A stretch of DNA of 64,000 nucleotides from positions 3,282,868 to 3,346,867 of the forward strand of contig NZ_KB235914.1 of assembly GCF_000332175.1 (NCBI RefSeq), read 5' to 3'. Each line of letters opens with the position of its first letter. Within the stretch, counting starts at the first letter, position 1. Source of the DNA: Pseudanabaena sp. PCC 6802 (GTDB taxonomy: Bacteria > Cyanobacteriota > Cyanobacteriia > Pseudanabaenales > Pseudanabaenaceae). The position numbers were made by a program, and so were the translations under genes. This document shows, in pieces, positions 26,727-37,199 of this stretch. The notes beneath the pieces are model-generated. The model did no database searches. It was not told the origin of the DNA and worked only from the letters and a program-made list of their open reading frames with translations.

Positions 26727-27164
26727 ATGCCAACATTTAGCAAAATTGTAGAATTAGAAACCACTGCAGGAATAAGCATCCATAATCTTACTTCCCAAAT
26801 TGAGGAGTTTGTGGCATCGACCCAAATTAGCAACGGTCAAGCGATCGTGTTTTCGCGTCACACCACGACCGCATTGGCGATCAACGAGTACGAATCGCGA
26901 CTGTTAGACGATATCAAGGTGTATCTCAACAAACTGGCTCCACCTGGCGATCGCTACTTGCATAACGATTTACACCTGCGGATAGTGCCACCCGACGAAC
27001 CAATGAACGCCCATTCCCATCTAATGGCAATGACGCTCAGTACGAGCGAGGTAATTCCGATTGTTGGCGCGAAACTTGCCTTGGGAACGTGGCAGTCCGT
27101 TTTATTTTTCGATCTAGACGGCCCCCGACGGAGAACCGTTTTGCTACAAATATCGGGCGATTAA
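26727..27164 (+). CDS. yjbQ: YjbQ/UPF0047 family protein
   Basis: 145 residues. Conserved features are the N-terminal strand IVELETTAG, FSRHTTTALAINEYE (metal/phosphate-site His and Glu), HNDLHLRI.PPDEP and NAHSHLMAMTL with two His, plus GTWQSVLFFDLDGPR. Members have weak thiamine-phosphate synthase activity in E. coli; the physiological role is unclear. It probably forms one transcript with the upstream methyltransferase. Confidence 0.9.
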   Translation: MPTFSKIVELETTAGISIHNLTSQIEEFVASTQISNGQAIVFSRHTTTALAINEYESRLLDDIKVYLNKLAPPGDRYLHNDLHLRIVPPDEPMNAHSHLMAMTLSTSEVIPIVGAKLALGTWQSVLFFDLDGPRRRTVLLQISGD

Positions 27165-27218
27165 AACCGATTAGGGATCCGCAATTAAATAACCTACCAC
27201 GATCGGGAATGCGCCTCT

Positions 27219-27246
27219 GTAGGGGCGAACGGCCGTTCGCCCCTAC
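27219..27246. repeat. perfect 28-bp palindrome
   Basis: Each 14-bp arm reads GTAGGGGCGAACGG on its strand. It lies between the convergent yjbQ and FGE-like genes and could act as a bidirectional transcription stop, although no T-run is present. Confidence 0.75.
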
Positions 27247-27292
27247 GATTGGTATCCTATCAAACTGCAACTCCCTTATAGCTGTGTTGGCA

Positions 27293-28513
27293 TTAGAACA
27301 GGTCGCAGGCGATGCGGAAGCTGATGTTGAAATACCTCAGATCCGCTGCATATCTGGCACGTTGAGACGAGCGGCAGTAGCCAGGGTTAAAGTCCCAGGA
27401 ACCACCGCGCAACAAGCGCAGGCGGGCATCGCCACCAAAGTCCCAAGCTCTCCCATCAATGGGAGCACCTTGATAATTGTCGTGCCAACAATCCGCGCAC
27501 CACTCCCAAACATTGCCATGCATGTCATATAGCCCAAAGTTGTTAGCAACCTCAAAACTACCAACAGGCGTTGTGCCCTCTCGATATATACCTTGCGGGC
27601 CGTTAGCGTAGATGTGGTTGGCATCGTAATTGGCTAAATCAGCTCTGATCGTTTCCCCGAAATGAAATGGTGTTTGCGTACCCGCTCGGCAGGCATATTC
27701 CCATTCCGCCTCTGTCGGCAAACGATACGGCCTACCCGTGCTTTTTGCCAGTCTGGCGCAAAACTCCACCGCATCATACCAGGACACGCACTCAATCGGA
27801 TGGTTGTTGGTTTTAGGGGTAGCTGGTTGGGGGTTTAGCGATCGCTCTACCTGGGGAAGCTCTGCTACCGCCCGCCATTGCATTTGGGTAACCGTCACCC
27901 TTGACAGATAAAATGCCTTGAGCGTGACCTGATGTAAAGGCGATTCTGCTTCTTCCCGTTTTTCTTCCTTGGGATGAGATCCCATCATAAAAGTACCAGC
28001 AGGGATGGCAATCATATCCAGCTTAATACCATCACCAAGGTCTTCCTGGTAATAATTTGCTGTTTTTGTCTGATTGTCGATTTGCTGCCCCTGGGCATCA
28101 ATGACGATCGCTTGAAAGCTCAACTCTTTTGTCTCAAATTTTGGTGTAGAGAAACTGGAGACGGTAGCAAAAGATTGCAGTTCCTGGCTTGACGTACTGC
28201 CCGATTCGGATCTTGCTTGCACTCGCTTCAGATCGAAATATGCCCGATCTAACTCTGACTGCAAGAGGGCATGATCTTGTTGCAATATGTAAAGCTGATT
28301 CTGGGTTTCAGCTAGCTGGGCCTTCAACTTAGCAATCTCAGCTTGAAACTGCACTCCCTCCTGTACCTGAGCGAGCAGTTGTGCGATCTGAGCTTGAGCA
28401 TCGGCATGAGATTGGGTCAGTTGTAAAAGCTGCTCCCTTAGCTGCGATTGCTCCTGATGCGATCGCTCTAGCTGTGTTTTTAAATCTGGATTTTCTTGAT
28501 TTAGGCGTTCCAT
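27293..28513 (-). CDS. coiled-coil protein with formylglycine-generating-enzyme domain
   Basis: 406 residues. Residues 1-115 are a Gln/Glu/Leu-rich coiled coil (QLREQLLQLTQSHADAQAQI and similar). Residues 150-405 form a sulfatase-modifying-factor (FGE/SUMF1, C-lectin fold) domain with MVSIPAGTFMMGS-like MIAIPAGTFMMGS, VSWYDAVEFCARLA, LPTEAEWEYACRAG, YDMHGNVWEWCADC and LLRGGSW. True FGE enzymes need a C-terminal Cys pair; here GYCRSSQRARYA keeps one. Most bacterial members of this type lack sulfatases and are ligand-binding or signalling modules. No signal peptide is seen. Confidence 0.85.
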   Translation of the reverse strand: MERLNQENPDLKTQLERSHQEQSQLREQLLQLTQSHADAQAQIAQLLAQVQEGVQFQAEIAKLKAQLAETQNQLYILQQDHALLQSELDRAYFDLKRVQARSESGSTSSQELQSFATVSSFSTPKFETKELSFQAIVIDAQGQQIDNQTKTANYYQEDLGDGIKLDMIAIPAGTFMMGSHPKEEKREEAESPLHQVTLKAFYLSRVTVTQMQWRAVAELPQVERSLNPQPATPKTNNHPIECVSWYDAVEFCARLAKSTGRPYRLPTEAEWEYACRAGTQTPFHFGETIRADLANYDANHIYANGPQGIYREGTTPVGSFEVANNFGLYDMHGNVWEWCADCWHDNYQGAPIDGRAWDFGGDARLRLLRGGSWDFNPGYCRSSQRARYAADLRYFNISFRIACDLF

Positions 28514-28687
28514 GAACTCTTAGGGCATATCAACTTTAGATTGCATGGAGATCTCTCCTGGGTAGTCTACTTTACGAACGATACACGTCCATATGCTCAA
28601 TACAGCATGAAGACACCACATTTTAGCACGGGCACTATCCATTAGACATCAGCATAGGCATCGCGGTTACATTGACACGTACAACAG

Positions 28688-30166
28688 TTATACCTCAACC
28701 CAAACTGAGACGGAGCCACCCTTACAATCAAACTCTCCCCAACCCCATTCATTTGTATACACGGGTTCTTGGATATGTTCGGTCAGGTCTACAAACTTAG
28801 CATCCGGTTTTCCAACCTCCATCCATTTGATCCCGTCCGAGCTATTACTCATCAGTACTGCCATAGCTTTAGGATGTTCTGCATCTCCTAGTCTAGTCCA
28901 ACCAATTGTATTGGCACGATCGAAATAGTCGTACTGGGCACCGTAGCCATAGTGACGGCGGGCGTAAAGAAACTTATCAATTAGCCAGCGATGCGATGGC
29001 ATCATGATTTTGTAACGGTTTCCATCTCTCCCGCTGTCTTCATATTCTGCCCCATAGTAGTCAGCATAGAACACGCAGGGATAGCCCTCGCGGCGAAGCA
29101 AAATGATGGCATAGGCAAGGGGTTTGAACCACGGCTCGACCACAGACTCTAGTGCTTGTAAAGGCTGCGAGTCGTGGTTTTCCACAAATGTCACGGCATA
29201 ATAGGGGTTCTGCTGCATTAGCGTGCCATCAAAGATGCGTCGCATATCGTAGTTAGGGCCAGACTTACTGGCGTAATGGAAGTTGTAGTGTAACGGTACG
29301 TCAAACACTGCCATTCTGCCACCGACAGCACCGATGTACCATTGCAGGGTATTAATGTCGGGCATCCAGTACTCTCCCACCACAAACAAGTCCTTCCCAG
29401 CGTGGCGTTCCATTTCATCTAACCATTGTGGAAAAAACCAGGCAGAAATATGCTTAACCGCATCAAGCCGAAATCCATCAATGCTGATAGTGTCGAGATA
29501 CCACTTACCCCAACGGATAATCTCATCGCGTACTTCTTGGCTTTGGAAATCGAGATCGCAACCCATGAGATACGAGAAATTGCCTTTCTCCAGTGCCACG
29601 TAGTCATCAAACTGTTTGCCTTCGAGGAGATAGATCGTGCCGCGATCGCTGCTGTTATACTCGCTATAGTCCACGGCATCAAAGTGCCACCAGTGCCATT
29701 CAAAATTAGAGTACTTTCCCTGCCGACCGGGAAATTTGAAGTGCGTATAGGTTTTGATTTCTTGCAGCCCACCTTTAGGAGTGAGGCGGTTGTCCTGGCT
29801 GTAGGGAGTTGCTTTGGGGGTTTCGGGCAAATCGCCACCCATTTTATGATTGAGTACCGCATCGGCATAGACCTGGAGACCAGCCGCATGGAGTGCTTTA
29901 GTGGCATCAATTAACTGAGCGCGCGTCCCGTATTTAGTACGGATCGTGCCGTGTTGGTTAAATTCACCTAGATCGTAGAGGTCGTAGACTCCGTAGCCCA
30001 CATCAAATTTACCGCTTATACCCTTATAAGCGGGCGGCAACCACATGGCAGTGAACCCAGTATTAGCCAATTCGCTGGCTCTATTTCCCACCTCATTCCA
30101 CAGGCTGCCATCATCGGGGATATACCAGTGAAAATACTGCATCATCGTACCATTAAGGTCTGCCAT
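28688..30166 (-). CDS. cytoplasmic alpha-amylase, GH13
   Basis: 492 residues from the ATG at 30166, chosen because AGGAGCGAGC precedes it. It hydrolyses internal alpha-1,4 bonds of glycogen and maltodextrins. The start NGTMMQYFHWY and the four GH13 regions are clear: DAVLNHK, DGFRLDAVKHI (nucleophile Asp), VVGEYW (acid Glu) and FVENHDSQP (third Asp). There is no signal peptide, consistent with glycogen turnover inside the cell. It lies upstream of nothing obviously related. The gap to mutS holds a GGTGGGCAATGCCCACC hairpin (30263). Confidence 0.93.
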   Translation of the reverse strand: MADLNGTMMQYFHWYIPDDGSLWNEVGNRASELANTGFTAMWLPPAYKGISGKFDVGYGVYDLYDLGEFNQHGTIRTKYGTRAQLIDATKALHAAGLQVYADAVLNHKMGGDLPETPKATPYSQDNRLTPKGGLQEIKTYTHFKFPGRQGKYSNFEWHWWHFDAVDYSEYNSSDRGTIYLLEGKQFDDYVALEKGNFSYLMGCDLDFQSQEVRDEIIRWGKWYLDTISIDGFRLDAVKHISAWFFPQWLDEMERHAGKDLFVVGEYWMPDINTLQWYIGAVGGRMAVFDVPLHYNFHYASKSGPNYDMRRIFDGTLMQQNPYYAVTFVENHDSQPLQALESVVEPWFKPLAYAIILLRREGYPCVFYADYYGAEYEDSGRDGNRYKIMMPSHRWLIDKFLYARRHYGYGAQYDYFDRANTIGWTRLGDAEHPKAMAVLMSNSSDGIKWMEVGKPDAKFVDLTEHIQEPVYTNEWGWGEFDCKGGSVSVWVEV

Positions 30167-30261
30167 GCTCGCTCCTGTTCGATCTTGCGATTGCAAATAG
30201 CAAATATTCTACAATCTTATCGGCACTTGGGCAAAAGCTTCACGATCGTCATTCAAACCGT

Positions 30262-30282
30262 AAGGTGGGCAATGCCCACCCT
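30262..30282. repeat. TGGGCAATGCCCA palindrome
   Basis: A short hairpin AGGTGGGCAATGCCCACCCT in the mutS-amylase gap. A similar but longer palindrome lies at 61333-61359. Confidence 0.6.
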
Positions 30283-30312
30283 ACTACTACGGCAGCTACT
30301 GGTAATTATTTA

Positions 30313-32925
30313 TCATCCATTGGCTTCAAAAATGGTGAGTTGATCCTTATCGCGGCGAGATTTTGATTTAGAAGAATTACGATCGCCTGCATTTCTAAGA
30401 CCCGTAGCAATATGGCTGTTGCGATCGATCTGGACTAATAATTCCTTGGCTCGTTGAATTACAATCGGTGGTAGTCCGGCCAAACGCCCCACTTCAATCC
30501 CATAGGAGCGATCCGCGCCACCGGGCTGGACTTGATGTAAGAAAATAATCTCATCTTCTAGTTCCTTAACCGTAACTTGATAGTTAGCGACATTGGGAAG
30601 CAGGCTCGCAAGCTCGTTTAACTCGTGATAGTGGGTGGCAAATATACTGCGGGCTTTAATCGCAGTTGCGATATACTCCGCTACCGACCACGCGATCGCC
30701 ATACCGTCAAATGTGGAAGTACCGCGCCCGATCTCATCCAACAACACTAGCGATGTCTCTTTGGCATGGTTGAGAATATTCGCCGTCTCGTTCATCTCTA
30801 CCATAAATGTCGATTGTCCCGTAGCTAGATCGTCAACCGCACCAACGCGGGTAAAGATGCGATCGCACAAACCCAGAGCAGCCGATTGAGCAGGCACGAA
30901 ACTACCCACCTGCGCCATCAATTGAATTAATCCCACCTGACGTAGAAAAATACTCTTGCCACTCATGTTCGGCCCCGTGAGAATTATCAGGTCGGGATGC
31001 AGCGATCGCTCAGACGCGCGATCGCCTGATTTATCCCCCGCTTTACTGCCTAAATGCGTGGAATTCGGCACAAAAAATCCGGCTGGTAGGGATTGCTCGA
31101 CTACGGGATGGCGACCGTTGACAATTTCGATGGCGCGATCGTTTTGAATCGTAGGTTTGCAGTAGTTATACTTGACCGCAACTTCGGCGAAGCTAGCCAG
31201 GACATCCGCCGCCGCTAATGCTTGGGCGATGGCGCGCATGCTGGTGATGTGTTTGGCCGCCGCCGCGCGCAGTTCCACAAATAGCTCGTATTCCAATTGA
31301 TTTAGCTCTGCCTTGGCGTTGAGAATGCGAGCTTCGCGTTCCTTTAACTCTGGCGTGATGTAGCGTTCTTCATTCGTGAGCGTCTGCTTGCGAATGTAGT
31401 TGTCAGGTGCTTGCTCGCTCTTACCTCGAGAGATACTGATATAATAACCGAAAGCTTTGTTAAACCCAACTTTCAGCGTGTTAATACCCGTGCGCTCTCG
31501 TTCGGTTTTCTCCAGGGCTGAAAGCCATTCCACATCGTCGATTGCCTGTTGTTTTAGTTCGTCTAGTTGGGGATTGATGCCGGAGCGAATTAGATTACCA
31601 TCGGTGAGATAGATGGGCGGTTCCTCTACCAATGTGGAACAAAGTAAATCGGCGATTTGCTCTAGTTCTGGGGATACGGTTTGGAGTGCTGTCAAGTGAG
31701 GGGTTCGAGCTTCTGCGACCACATCTGCGACTGTCGAGAGTTTGCCGAGCGATGCCGCCAGCGCCACTAAATCCCTGGCATTAGCCGTACCCGCTCCCAC
31801 ACGACTGCACAATCTTTCGATGTCATAGATTTGGCTCAAACTGCTCCGTAAATTCTTGCGCAGGCTGTGATTTCTGGTCAGTTCCTCTACGGTATCGGCG
31901 CGATCGGCGATCGCCTGGATATCCTTGAGCGGCTGTAGCAACCAGCGGCGCAAAGCCCGACTGCCCATAGATGTGGCGGTTTGGTCTAATGCCCAGATTA
32001 ACGATCCGGTAAGGGTGCCATCGCGTACGGTTTGCACGATCTCTAAATTGCGGCGCGTTTGATAATCGAGCAAAAGATAATCGCTAACCGTGTAGGTTGA
32101 GAGATTTTGCAAAGGAGCCTGAGTGTTCTTTTGCGTAGCGGAGAGATATTCCAATAAACCGCCTGCTGCTCTTACTGCTAGAGGTAAGCGATCGCAGCCA
32201 AAGCCTTCTAGCGATCGCACTCGAAACGTTTCTAAGAGACGCTGTTTGGCTTCGGTGAGAATAAATGGGGTCTGCGATCGCATCGTATAGCAAAAATGTT
32301 CCGGCAACTCCGGTGGAAGCGCTGGCACTCCACCACCTAAGGGATTGGGTGTATCGATAGGGATGAGAACTTCAGCGGGTTGCAATCGCAATAGTTCCTG
32401 TACTAGCTGCTCCGTACTATTTAGTTGCGTTGCCAAAAATTCACCTGTGGAAATGTCGGCATAGGCGATGCCCCAATTCTCTGAAGCCGAGACGATCGCT
32501 ACTAGGAAGTTATTTTTCTTGGCCGTCAGCATCCCTTCTTCGATCGCGGTGCCGGGCGTAATCACTCGCGTCACTTCGCGTCGAACTAATCCCTGCGCTT
32601 CGGCAACGGTTTCCACCTGGTCGCAGATAGCAATGGAAAAGCCTTTTTCCACTAACTGGCTGGCATAACGCTCCAGGGCGTGATAGGGAATGCCTGCCAT
32701 CGGAATGCGTCCCGCCTCTTTGCCGCCATCTCTGCCCGTCAGCACCAGTTCCAACACGCGCGACACAGTATGGGCATCTTCAAAAAATGTTTCGTAAAAG
32801 TCGCCCAAGCGGTACAGCAGTAAAGCCTGTGGGTACTGCTCCTTGACATCCAGGTAATGCTGCATCATGGGCGTTAAGGTCGAGCGATCGACCTGGGCTG
32901 AAAGTGGTATGGCGGATTCAGTCAT
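30313..32925 (-). CDS. mutS: DNA mismatch repair protein MutS
   Basis: 870 residues, the usual MutS1 length. The N-terminal mismatch-binding domain has the conserved [11 protein letters not shown] (Phe-x-Glu wedge). Connector, lever, clamp and ATPase domains follow, with Walker [15 protein letters not shown] and [12 protein letters not shown]. The C-terminal helix-turn-helix includes [11 protein letters not shown]. It recognises base mismatches and small loops and recruits MutL. A short Ser/Arg-rich insert (about 647-657) is present before Walker A. No upstream operon partner is seen. Confidence 0.97.
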   Translation of the reverse strand: MTESAIPLSAQVDRSTLTPMMQHYLDVKEQYPQALLLYRLGDFYETFFEDAHTVSRVLELVLTGRDGGKEAGRIPMAGIPYHALERYASQLVEKGFSIAICDQVETVAEAQGLVRREVTRVITPGTAIEEGMLTAKKNNFLVAIVSASENWGIAYADISTGEFLATQLNSTEQLVQELLRLQPAEVLIPIDTPNPLGGGVPALPPELPEHFCYTMRSQTPFILTEAKQRLLETFRVRSLEGFGCDRLPLAVRAAGGLLEYLSATQKNTQAPLQNLSTYTVSDYLLLDYQTRRNLEIVQTVRDGTLTGSLIWALDQTATSMGSRALRRWLLQPLKDIQAIADRADTVEELTRNHSLRKNLRSSLSQIYDIERLCSRVGAGTANARDLVALAASLGKLSTVADVVAEARTPHLTALQTVSPELEQIADLLCSTLVEEPPIYLTDGNLIRSGINPQLDELKQQAIDDVEWLSALEKTERERTGINTLKVGFNKAFGYYISISRGKSEQAPDNYIRKQTLTNEERYITPELKEREARILNAKAELNQLEYELFVELRAAAAKHITSMRAIAQALAAADVLASFAEVAVKYNYCKPTIQNDRAIEIVNGRHPVVEQSLPAGFFVPNSTHLGSKAGDKSGDRASERSLHPDLIILTGPNMSGKSIFLRQVGLIQLMAQVGSFVPAQSAALGLCDRIFTRVGAVDDLATGQSTFMVEMNETANILNHAKETSLVLLDEIGRGTSTFDGMAIAWSVAEYIATAIKARSIFATHYHELNELASLLPNVANYQVTVKELEDEIIFLHQVQPGGADRSYGIEVGRLAGLPPIVIQRAKELLVQIDRNSHIATGLRNAGDRNSSKSKSRRDKDQLTIFEANG

Positions 32926-33063
32926 TACTGGAGAATACTTAGGAGGTAAGAGTTTGATAAAGCTCCAGTTTACCAGGTCATTTCTTAATTAAAGAAACGA
33001 GAAGCAAGCTAGCTCAACATCAGAATTCAGTTATGTTAGGATCGAGCGCACGAGAAAAACTTT

Positions 33064-33642
33064 ATGCGTCAACTCAAATACTTGGTTGCTTGTACCGTCG
33101 ATCGCTTTATTGCTGGTCGTGATGATTCTTTCGACTTCTTTTTGATGGAAGGCGAACATATGACTGACATAATTCAGGAATTTCCTGAGACCATGCCAGC
33201 GCACCTACACGATCTCCTGGGAATTGCTGCCAATAATGAAAATAAGCATTTTGATACGGTCTTGATGGGGCGCAGAACCTATGAAATCGGTCAAAAGATA
33301 GGAATTACCAACCCCTATCCCCAGATGCAACAATACTTAATCTCTCGCAGTCTACAGGCAAGCCCAGATCCCAATATTAATTTAGTTTCTACCGATCCTG
33401 TCACCCTAGTCCGAGAATTGAAGCAGCAGCCTGGTAAGGATATCTGGCTGTGTGGCGGTGGCAATTTAGCAACAACACTTTTCCCAGCGATCGATGCGAT
33501 GATTCTAAAAGTACATCCAGTCCTGCTGGGTACGGGTATCCCACTGTTGTCTGGTGCGATTAAACCAACCCCACTGGAAATCACCAGCAGCAAAATCTAC
33601 AATAATGGTTGCATGTTATTGCATTACCGCTTGAAACATTGA
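33064..33642 (+). CDS. dihydrofolate reductase family (RibD C-terminal-like) protein
   Basis: 192 residues of the YwjB/YyaP type: start LKYLVACTVDRFIAGRDDSF, then VLMGRRTYEIG, IWLCGGGNLATTLF and HPVLLGTGIPLL. It should bind NADPH in a DHFR-like fold. The substrate is not known, and it is not the housekeeping FolA. Divergent from mutS (139 bp between starts). Confidence 0.85.
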   Translation: MRQLKYLVACTVDRFIAGRDDSFDFFLMEGEHMTDIIQEFPETMPAHLHDLLGIAANNENKHFDTVLMGRRTYEIGQKIGITNPYPQMQQYLISRSLQASPDPNINLVSTDPVTLVRELKQQPGKDIWLCGGGNLATTLFPAIDAMILKVHPVLLGTGIPLLSGAIKPTPLEITSSKIYNNGCMLLHYRLKH

Positions 33643-33740
33643 AACAATGCAATGAACTTTTTAGGGCGTATTTTTGGTGTTTTTTGCACCCATCGATCGA
33701 ATTCTTGGTAGAACGGCAGCAACTTCAGGGATGGAAATCT

Positions 33741-34154
33741 ATGCGTTATCGTAGACTCAGCTACTCCTATACCGGCATTTTTACTGGAATGGGTTCCCCC
33801 TCGCCCACCGCTCCTTGGGGGAGCCGCATGCATGCAAGTTTTGCTCACCCGCAGTGGCACCCCCCTGCCGACCTGCACGAAACCCCCACAGCGTTAATTG
33901 TCAAAGTAGAAATTGCTGGTTTAGCAGATGAAGATTTTGAGATTTGTCTCTATGAAAATGCCCTGACGATCGAAGGGGAGAGAGCGTGGGAAATGCCCGA
34001 GGGAGATCGGCAATATCATGCGGTGAACATTCAATACGGATCGTTTCGTCTAGACGTACCCCTCAAACATAAGATCGATTGCGATCGCGTTCAGGCTCGC
34101 TACGATCGCGGTTTTCTCTACGTCATGCTACCGAAAATGGAGGTGGAGTCGTGA
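33741..34154 (+). CDS. Hsp20/alpha-crystallin small heat-shock protein
   Basis: 137 residues from the ATG at 33741 (GGGATGG upstream). The alpha-crystallin domain covers about 45-133: ETPTALIVKVEIAGL, LTIEGER, YGSFRLDVPLKHKID and DRGFLYVMLPK (last strand). It lacks a normal C-terminal I-x-I extension, so its oligomer assembly may be unusual. It binds unfolding proteins without ATP. The stop TGA overlaps the GTG start of lon (GTGA), so chaperone and protease are translationally coupled. Confidence 0.88.
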   Translation: MRYRRLSYSYTGIFTGMGSPSPTAPWGSRMHASFAHPQWHPPADLHETPTALIVKVEIAGLADEDFEICLYENALTIEGERAWEMPEGDRQYHAVNIQYGSFRLDVPLKHKIDCDRVQARYDRGFLYVMLPKMEVES

Positions 34155-36616
34155 CTCACGCAGGTTCGAGCAATGCTGGAAATAATAACGAGTATATTCC
34201 CGAGATTCCCGACGCGCTTCCGGTTTTACCGCTAATCGATACCGTGGTCGTACCCATGGCAGTAGCTCCCATTGTGGTGGGACACCAGCGCTCGATCGAT
34301 CTAGTAGATGAGGTAATGCGTACCAATCGCCTGTTGGCATTAGTGGCTCAGCGCGATCCGGAAGCACATCCAGCGGGGCCAGACGATATCTACCGCGTCG
34401 GTACCGCCGCCATTATCCACCGACTCCTGCGGTTGCCAGATGGAACCTTACAACTGGTCGTGCAGGGATTAGAACGAATTCGGATTCTAGATTTTTTGCA
34501 GATAGAACCGTTTCTGGTGGCGAGAATTGACAGAGCGCCCGAACGCACGGTGGTAAATATGGAAATAGAAGCCCTGCGCCGTACCCTGGGCGACCTGTTT
34601 CGCAAACTCGTGCCTTTAACAAACGATATTCCCGACGAACTGGCATCTGCTGGCGACAATATCAGCGACCCGCGCATGTTTGCCTATCTGGTGACAGCGA
34701 TGATGCCGATGGAAACTACAGTGCGGCAGGAAGTGTTGGAATTGGATGACACCGCAGATAAACTAAAACGGTTGATTAACTTGATGCAGCAGGAGCTAGC
34801 TGTCCGGGAGTTGCAACAGCAAATTGCTTCTGATGCCCGGGAAAAAATTTCCAAAACTCAACGGGAATATATTTTAAGAGAACAATTAAAGTCGATTCAG
34901 CAAGAACTGGGCGAGGAGGATACCGAGCAAGCCGAAATTCAAGAGTTGCGCCAACAGATGGAAGCAGCCAATCTACCTGCAGAAGCGCACAAAGAAGCCT
35001 TCCGAGAATTATCGCGACTGGAGCGCTTGCCCGCAATATCGCCGGAGTATGGTACGATCCGCACCTATCTCGACTGGATGGTGAGCCTACCCTGGAATGC
35101 CACGACTGGCAGCGCGATCGACCTCGTTTGTGCGGGTCAAATCCTCGATGAAGATCATTATGACTTGGAACGGATCAAAGACCGGATTTTAGAATACTTA
35201 GCGGTCAAAAAACTGAAAGCAGATCGTCAGGCTCAGTCAGGTTTACAGTCTCAATCTCAGCGGGAGACTGAGAATACCGATCGCAAAGAAACTGATAGCA
35301 TGACTGAGAGCATTTTTGATGACAGCCGTCGAGAACCAATCCTGTGTTTTGTGGGACCGCCCGGTGTCGGCAAAACCTCTCTCGGACAGTCCATTGCCCG
35401 CGCCATGGGGCGCAAGTTCGTGCGTATCAGTCTGGGTGGCATTCACGACGAAGCCGAAATTCGCGGCCATCGCCGTACCTATATTGGAGCTTTACCCGGT
35501 CGCCTGATTCACGCCTTGCGACGAGCAGAAACTGCCGATCCCGTGTTTATGTTTGATGAGGTAGATAAGCTAGGCAGAGGCTTTCAAGGCGATCCGGCGG
35601 CTGCACTCTTAGAAGTTCTCGATCCAGCTCAGAATCATGCCTTTGTGGATACTTATCTCAGCGTTCCCTTTGACTTGTCCAGGGTGCTGTTTATCTGCAC
35701 GGCAAACACAATTGAAACTATTCCATCACCGTTACTCGATCGCATGGAGATTTTGAGCCTTTCTGGTTACACGGAAATGGAAAAGCTGCACATTGCCCGT
35801 CGCTATCTGCTGCCCAAACAATTGCGCGCTAACGGTTTGCAGCTGCACGAACTCAAGATTCCCGATGCCGACTTGCAACGTATTATTCGCGAGTATACCC
35901 GTGAAGCGGGAGTACGCAATTTGGAACGGGAAATCGGTACTGTGATTCGCAAAGTGGCTCGCAAAATAGTCGAAGGTGCGACAACCCCAATTACGATTGA
36001 GGCGGAACAGATTCCAGATTACTTGCGACGACCCCGGTTTGAGAATGAAGTGGTGGAACGGATCGATCGCCCTGGCATTGCCACCGGCCTGGCATGGACT
36101 CCCGCAGGTGGAGACGTATTGTTTGTCGAAGCTGCAATGATGGGCGGACAGGAGGAACGGTTAGTACTGACAGGGATGTTGGGGGATGTGATGCGCGAAT
36201 CGGCGCAGGCGGCTCTATCCTACGTGCATTCCAATGCGGAGAAACTCGGTATCGACCCCAAAACCTTTGTGGGTAAAGTGGTACACGTCCACGTACCTGC
36301 AGGGGCAACTCCTAAAGATGGGCCTTCGGCGGGGGTGACGATGGTAGCAGCGATCGCCTCCCTTGCCTCTGGCCGCTTGGTAAGGAACGATGTGGCTATG
36401 ACTGGCGAAATTACGCTGCGCGGGAAAGTGCTACCTGTAGGCGGTATTCGTGAAAAAATGCTGGCTGCCTATCGAGCAGGAGTAAAAACGGTGATTTTGC
36501 CGCAGCGCAACCAACCAGATCTGGAGGACGTGCCCGATGAAGTGCAACGCGACCTGAAGTTTGTGTTTGCAACTGCTGCTGAGGAGGTGTTGGCGGCTGC
36601 CCTGGCACCTGTATGA
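34151..36616 (+). CDS. lon: ATP-dependent Lon protease
   Basis: 821 residues from GTG at 34151, which follows GGAGGTGGAG and overlaps the Hsp20 stop by 4 nt. It degrades misfolded and regulatory proteins in the cytosol. Domains in order: N-terminal LON substrate-binding domain ([14 protein letters not shown] to about 200), coiled coil, AAA+ with Walker [10 protein letters not shown] and [10 protein letters not shown], and the protease domain with catalytic Ser in KDGPSAGV and Lys in [13 protein letters not shown] 45-residue polar insert (about 355-395) precedes Walker A. Lon is absent from many cyanobacteria, so its pairing with hsp20 may be an acquired module. Confidence 0.95.
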   Translation: MTHAGSSNAGNNNEYIPEIPDALPVLPLIDTVVVPMAVAPIVVGHQRSIDLVDEVMRTNRLLALVAQRDPEAHPAGPDDIYRVGTAAIIHRLLRLPDGTLQLVVQGLERIRILDFLQIEPFLVARIDRAPERTVVNMEIEALRRTLGDLFRKLVPLTNDIPDELASAGDNISDPRMFAYLVTAMMPMETTVRQEVLELDDTADKLKRLINLMQQELAVRELQQQIASDAREKISKTQREYILREQLKSIQQELGEEDTEQAEIQELRQQMEAANLPAEAHKEAFRELSRLERLPAISPEYGTIRTYLDWMVSLPWNATTGSAIDLVCAGQILDEDHYDLERIKDRILEYLAVKKLKADRQAQSGLQSQSQRETENTDRKETDSMTESIFDDSRREPILCFVGPPGVGKTSLGQSIARAMGRKFVRISLGGIHDEAEIRGHRRTYIGALPGRLIHALRRAETADPVFMFDEVDKLGRGFQGDPAAALLEVLDPAQNHAFVDTYLSVPFDLSRVLFICTANTIETIPSPLLDRMEILSLSGYTEMEKLHIARRYLLPKQLRANGLQLHELKIPDADLQRIIREYTREAGVRNLEREIGTVIRKVARKIVEGATTPITIEAEQIPDYLRRPRFENEVVERIDRPGIATGLAWTPAGGDVLFVEAAMMGGQEERLVLTGMLGDVMRESAQAALSYVHSNAEKLGIDPKTFVGKVVHVHVPAGATPKDGPSAGVTMVAAIASLASGRLVRNDVAMTGEITLRGKVLPVGGIREKMLAAYRAGVKTVILPQRNQPDLEDVPDEVQRDLKFVFATAAEEVLAAALAPV

Positions 36617-36695
36617 GGTGGCGGCATCCTGCAAGAGTGGCGCGCAACTCTCGTGGCACGGCAGTAGCGCGATATCCTCACCCCAATTCTCCAGC

Positions 36696-36852
36696 TATAG
36701 CGGTTTTCAATTGAGAACGGGTTTTATTTTTGGGGTGAAGGGGTTCCACACGGCAGTGGCTCTAGCGGGAAACCCCCAAGACCGCCCTGCCTCCCCTTCT
36801 TGGGGGCAACGCCCCCAACCCCCCTACTCCTTCCGATCTGAAAACCGCTATA
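36696..36852. repeat. dispersed repeat A, copy 2
   Basis: Ends TATAGCGGTTTTC and GAAAACCGCTATA (13-bp perfect terminal inverted repeats) around GC-rich hairpins. Confidence 0.85.
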
Positions 36853-36918
36853 TAACTATTTATTTTTGTTGCACCCTGATTTAGTGCAGGCGAGTTTTGG
36901 GTAAAGATAGTGTAAGGA

Positions 36919-37022
36919 TATAGCCGTAGACAGATCGGTTATTACAGGGGGTGTGGGCGCAGCGCCCACACGCAGGGGTGGAAACCCTGCACCCCGTCCT
37001 AAGCCTATTGGCTATAGCTATA
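36919..37022. repeat. dispersed repeat B, copy 1
   Basis: Begins TATAGCCGTAGACAGATC and ends GGCTATAGCTATA, with an internal GTGTGGGCGCAGCGCCCACAC hairpin and a CAGGGGTGGAAACCCTG hairpin. Other copies are at 42018-42119 and, inverted, at 56330-56428. Minimal forms lie at 55918-55949 and 61494-61515. Confidence 0.85.
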
Positions 37023-37199
37023 AAGTAAAAAATAAGGAAAAGGCGGGAGCATCCCGGTTTTGCAATTACCCCTCCACCTCCGGTACCTCCCCTTGCCAAG
37101 GGGAGGATGGGTGGGGTTATGAACCTGCAAACTTGAGATGCACCCGAAAAGGCGGTTGTTTGACTGCATAAATTAGTTGCGTCAGGGGGATAGTAAAGG

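Larger units (their letters stand above)
36617..37199. other. 583-bp intergenic region filled by repeats A and B
   Basis: No gene is seen. It holds repeat A copy 2 (36696-36852), repeat B copy 1 (36919-37022), a further GC-rich inverted repeat (37064-37118, CCCCTCC...GGGGAGG), and about 80 bp upstream of the pseudo-receiver gene where the cluster promoter should lie. The A copy here has an extra 45-bp block between its hairpins. Confidence 0.7.
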
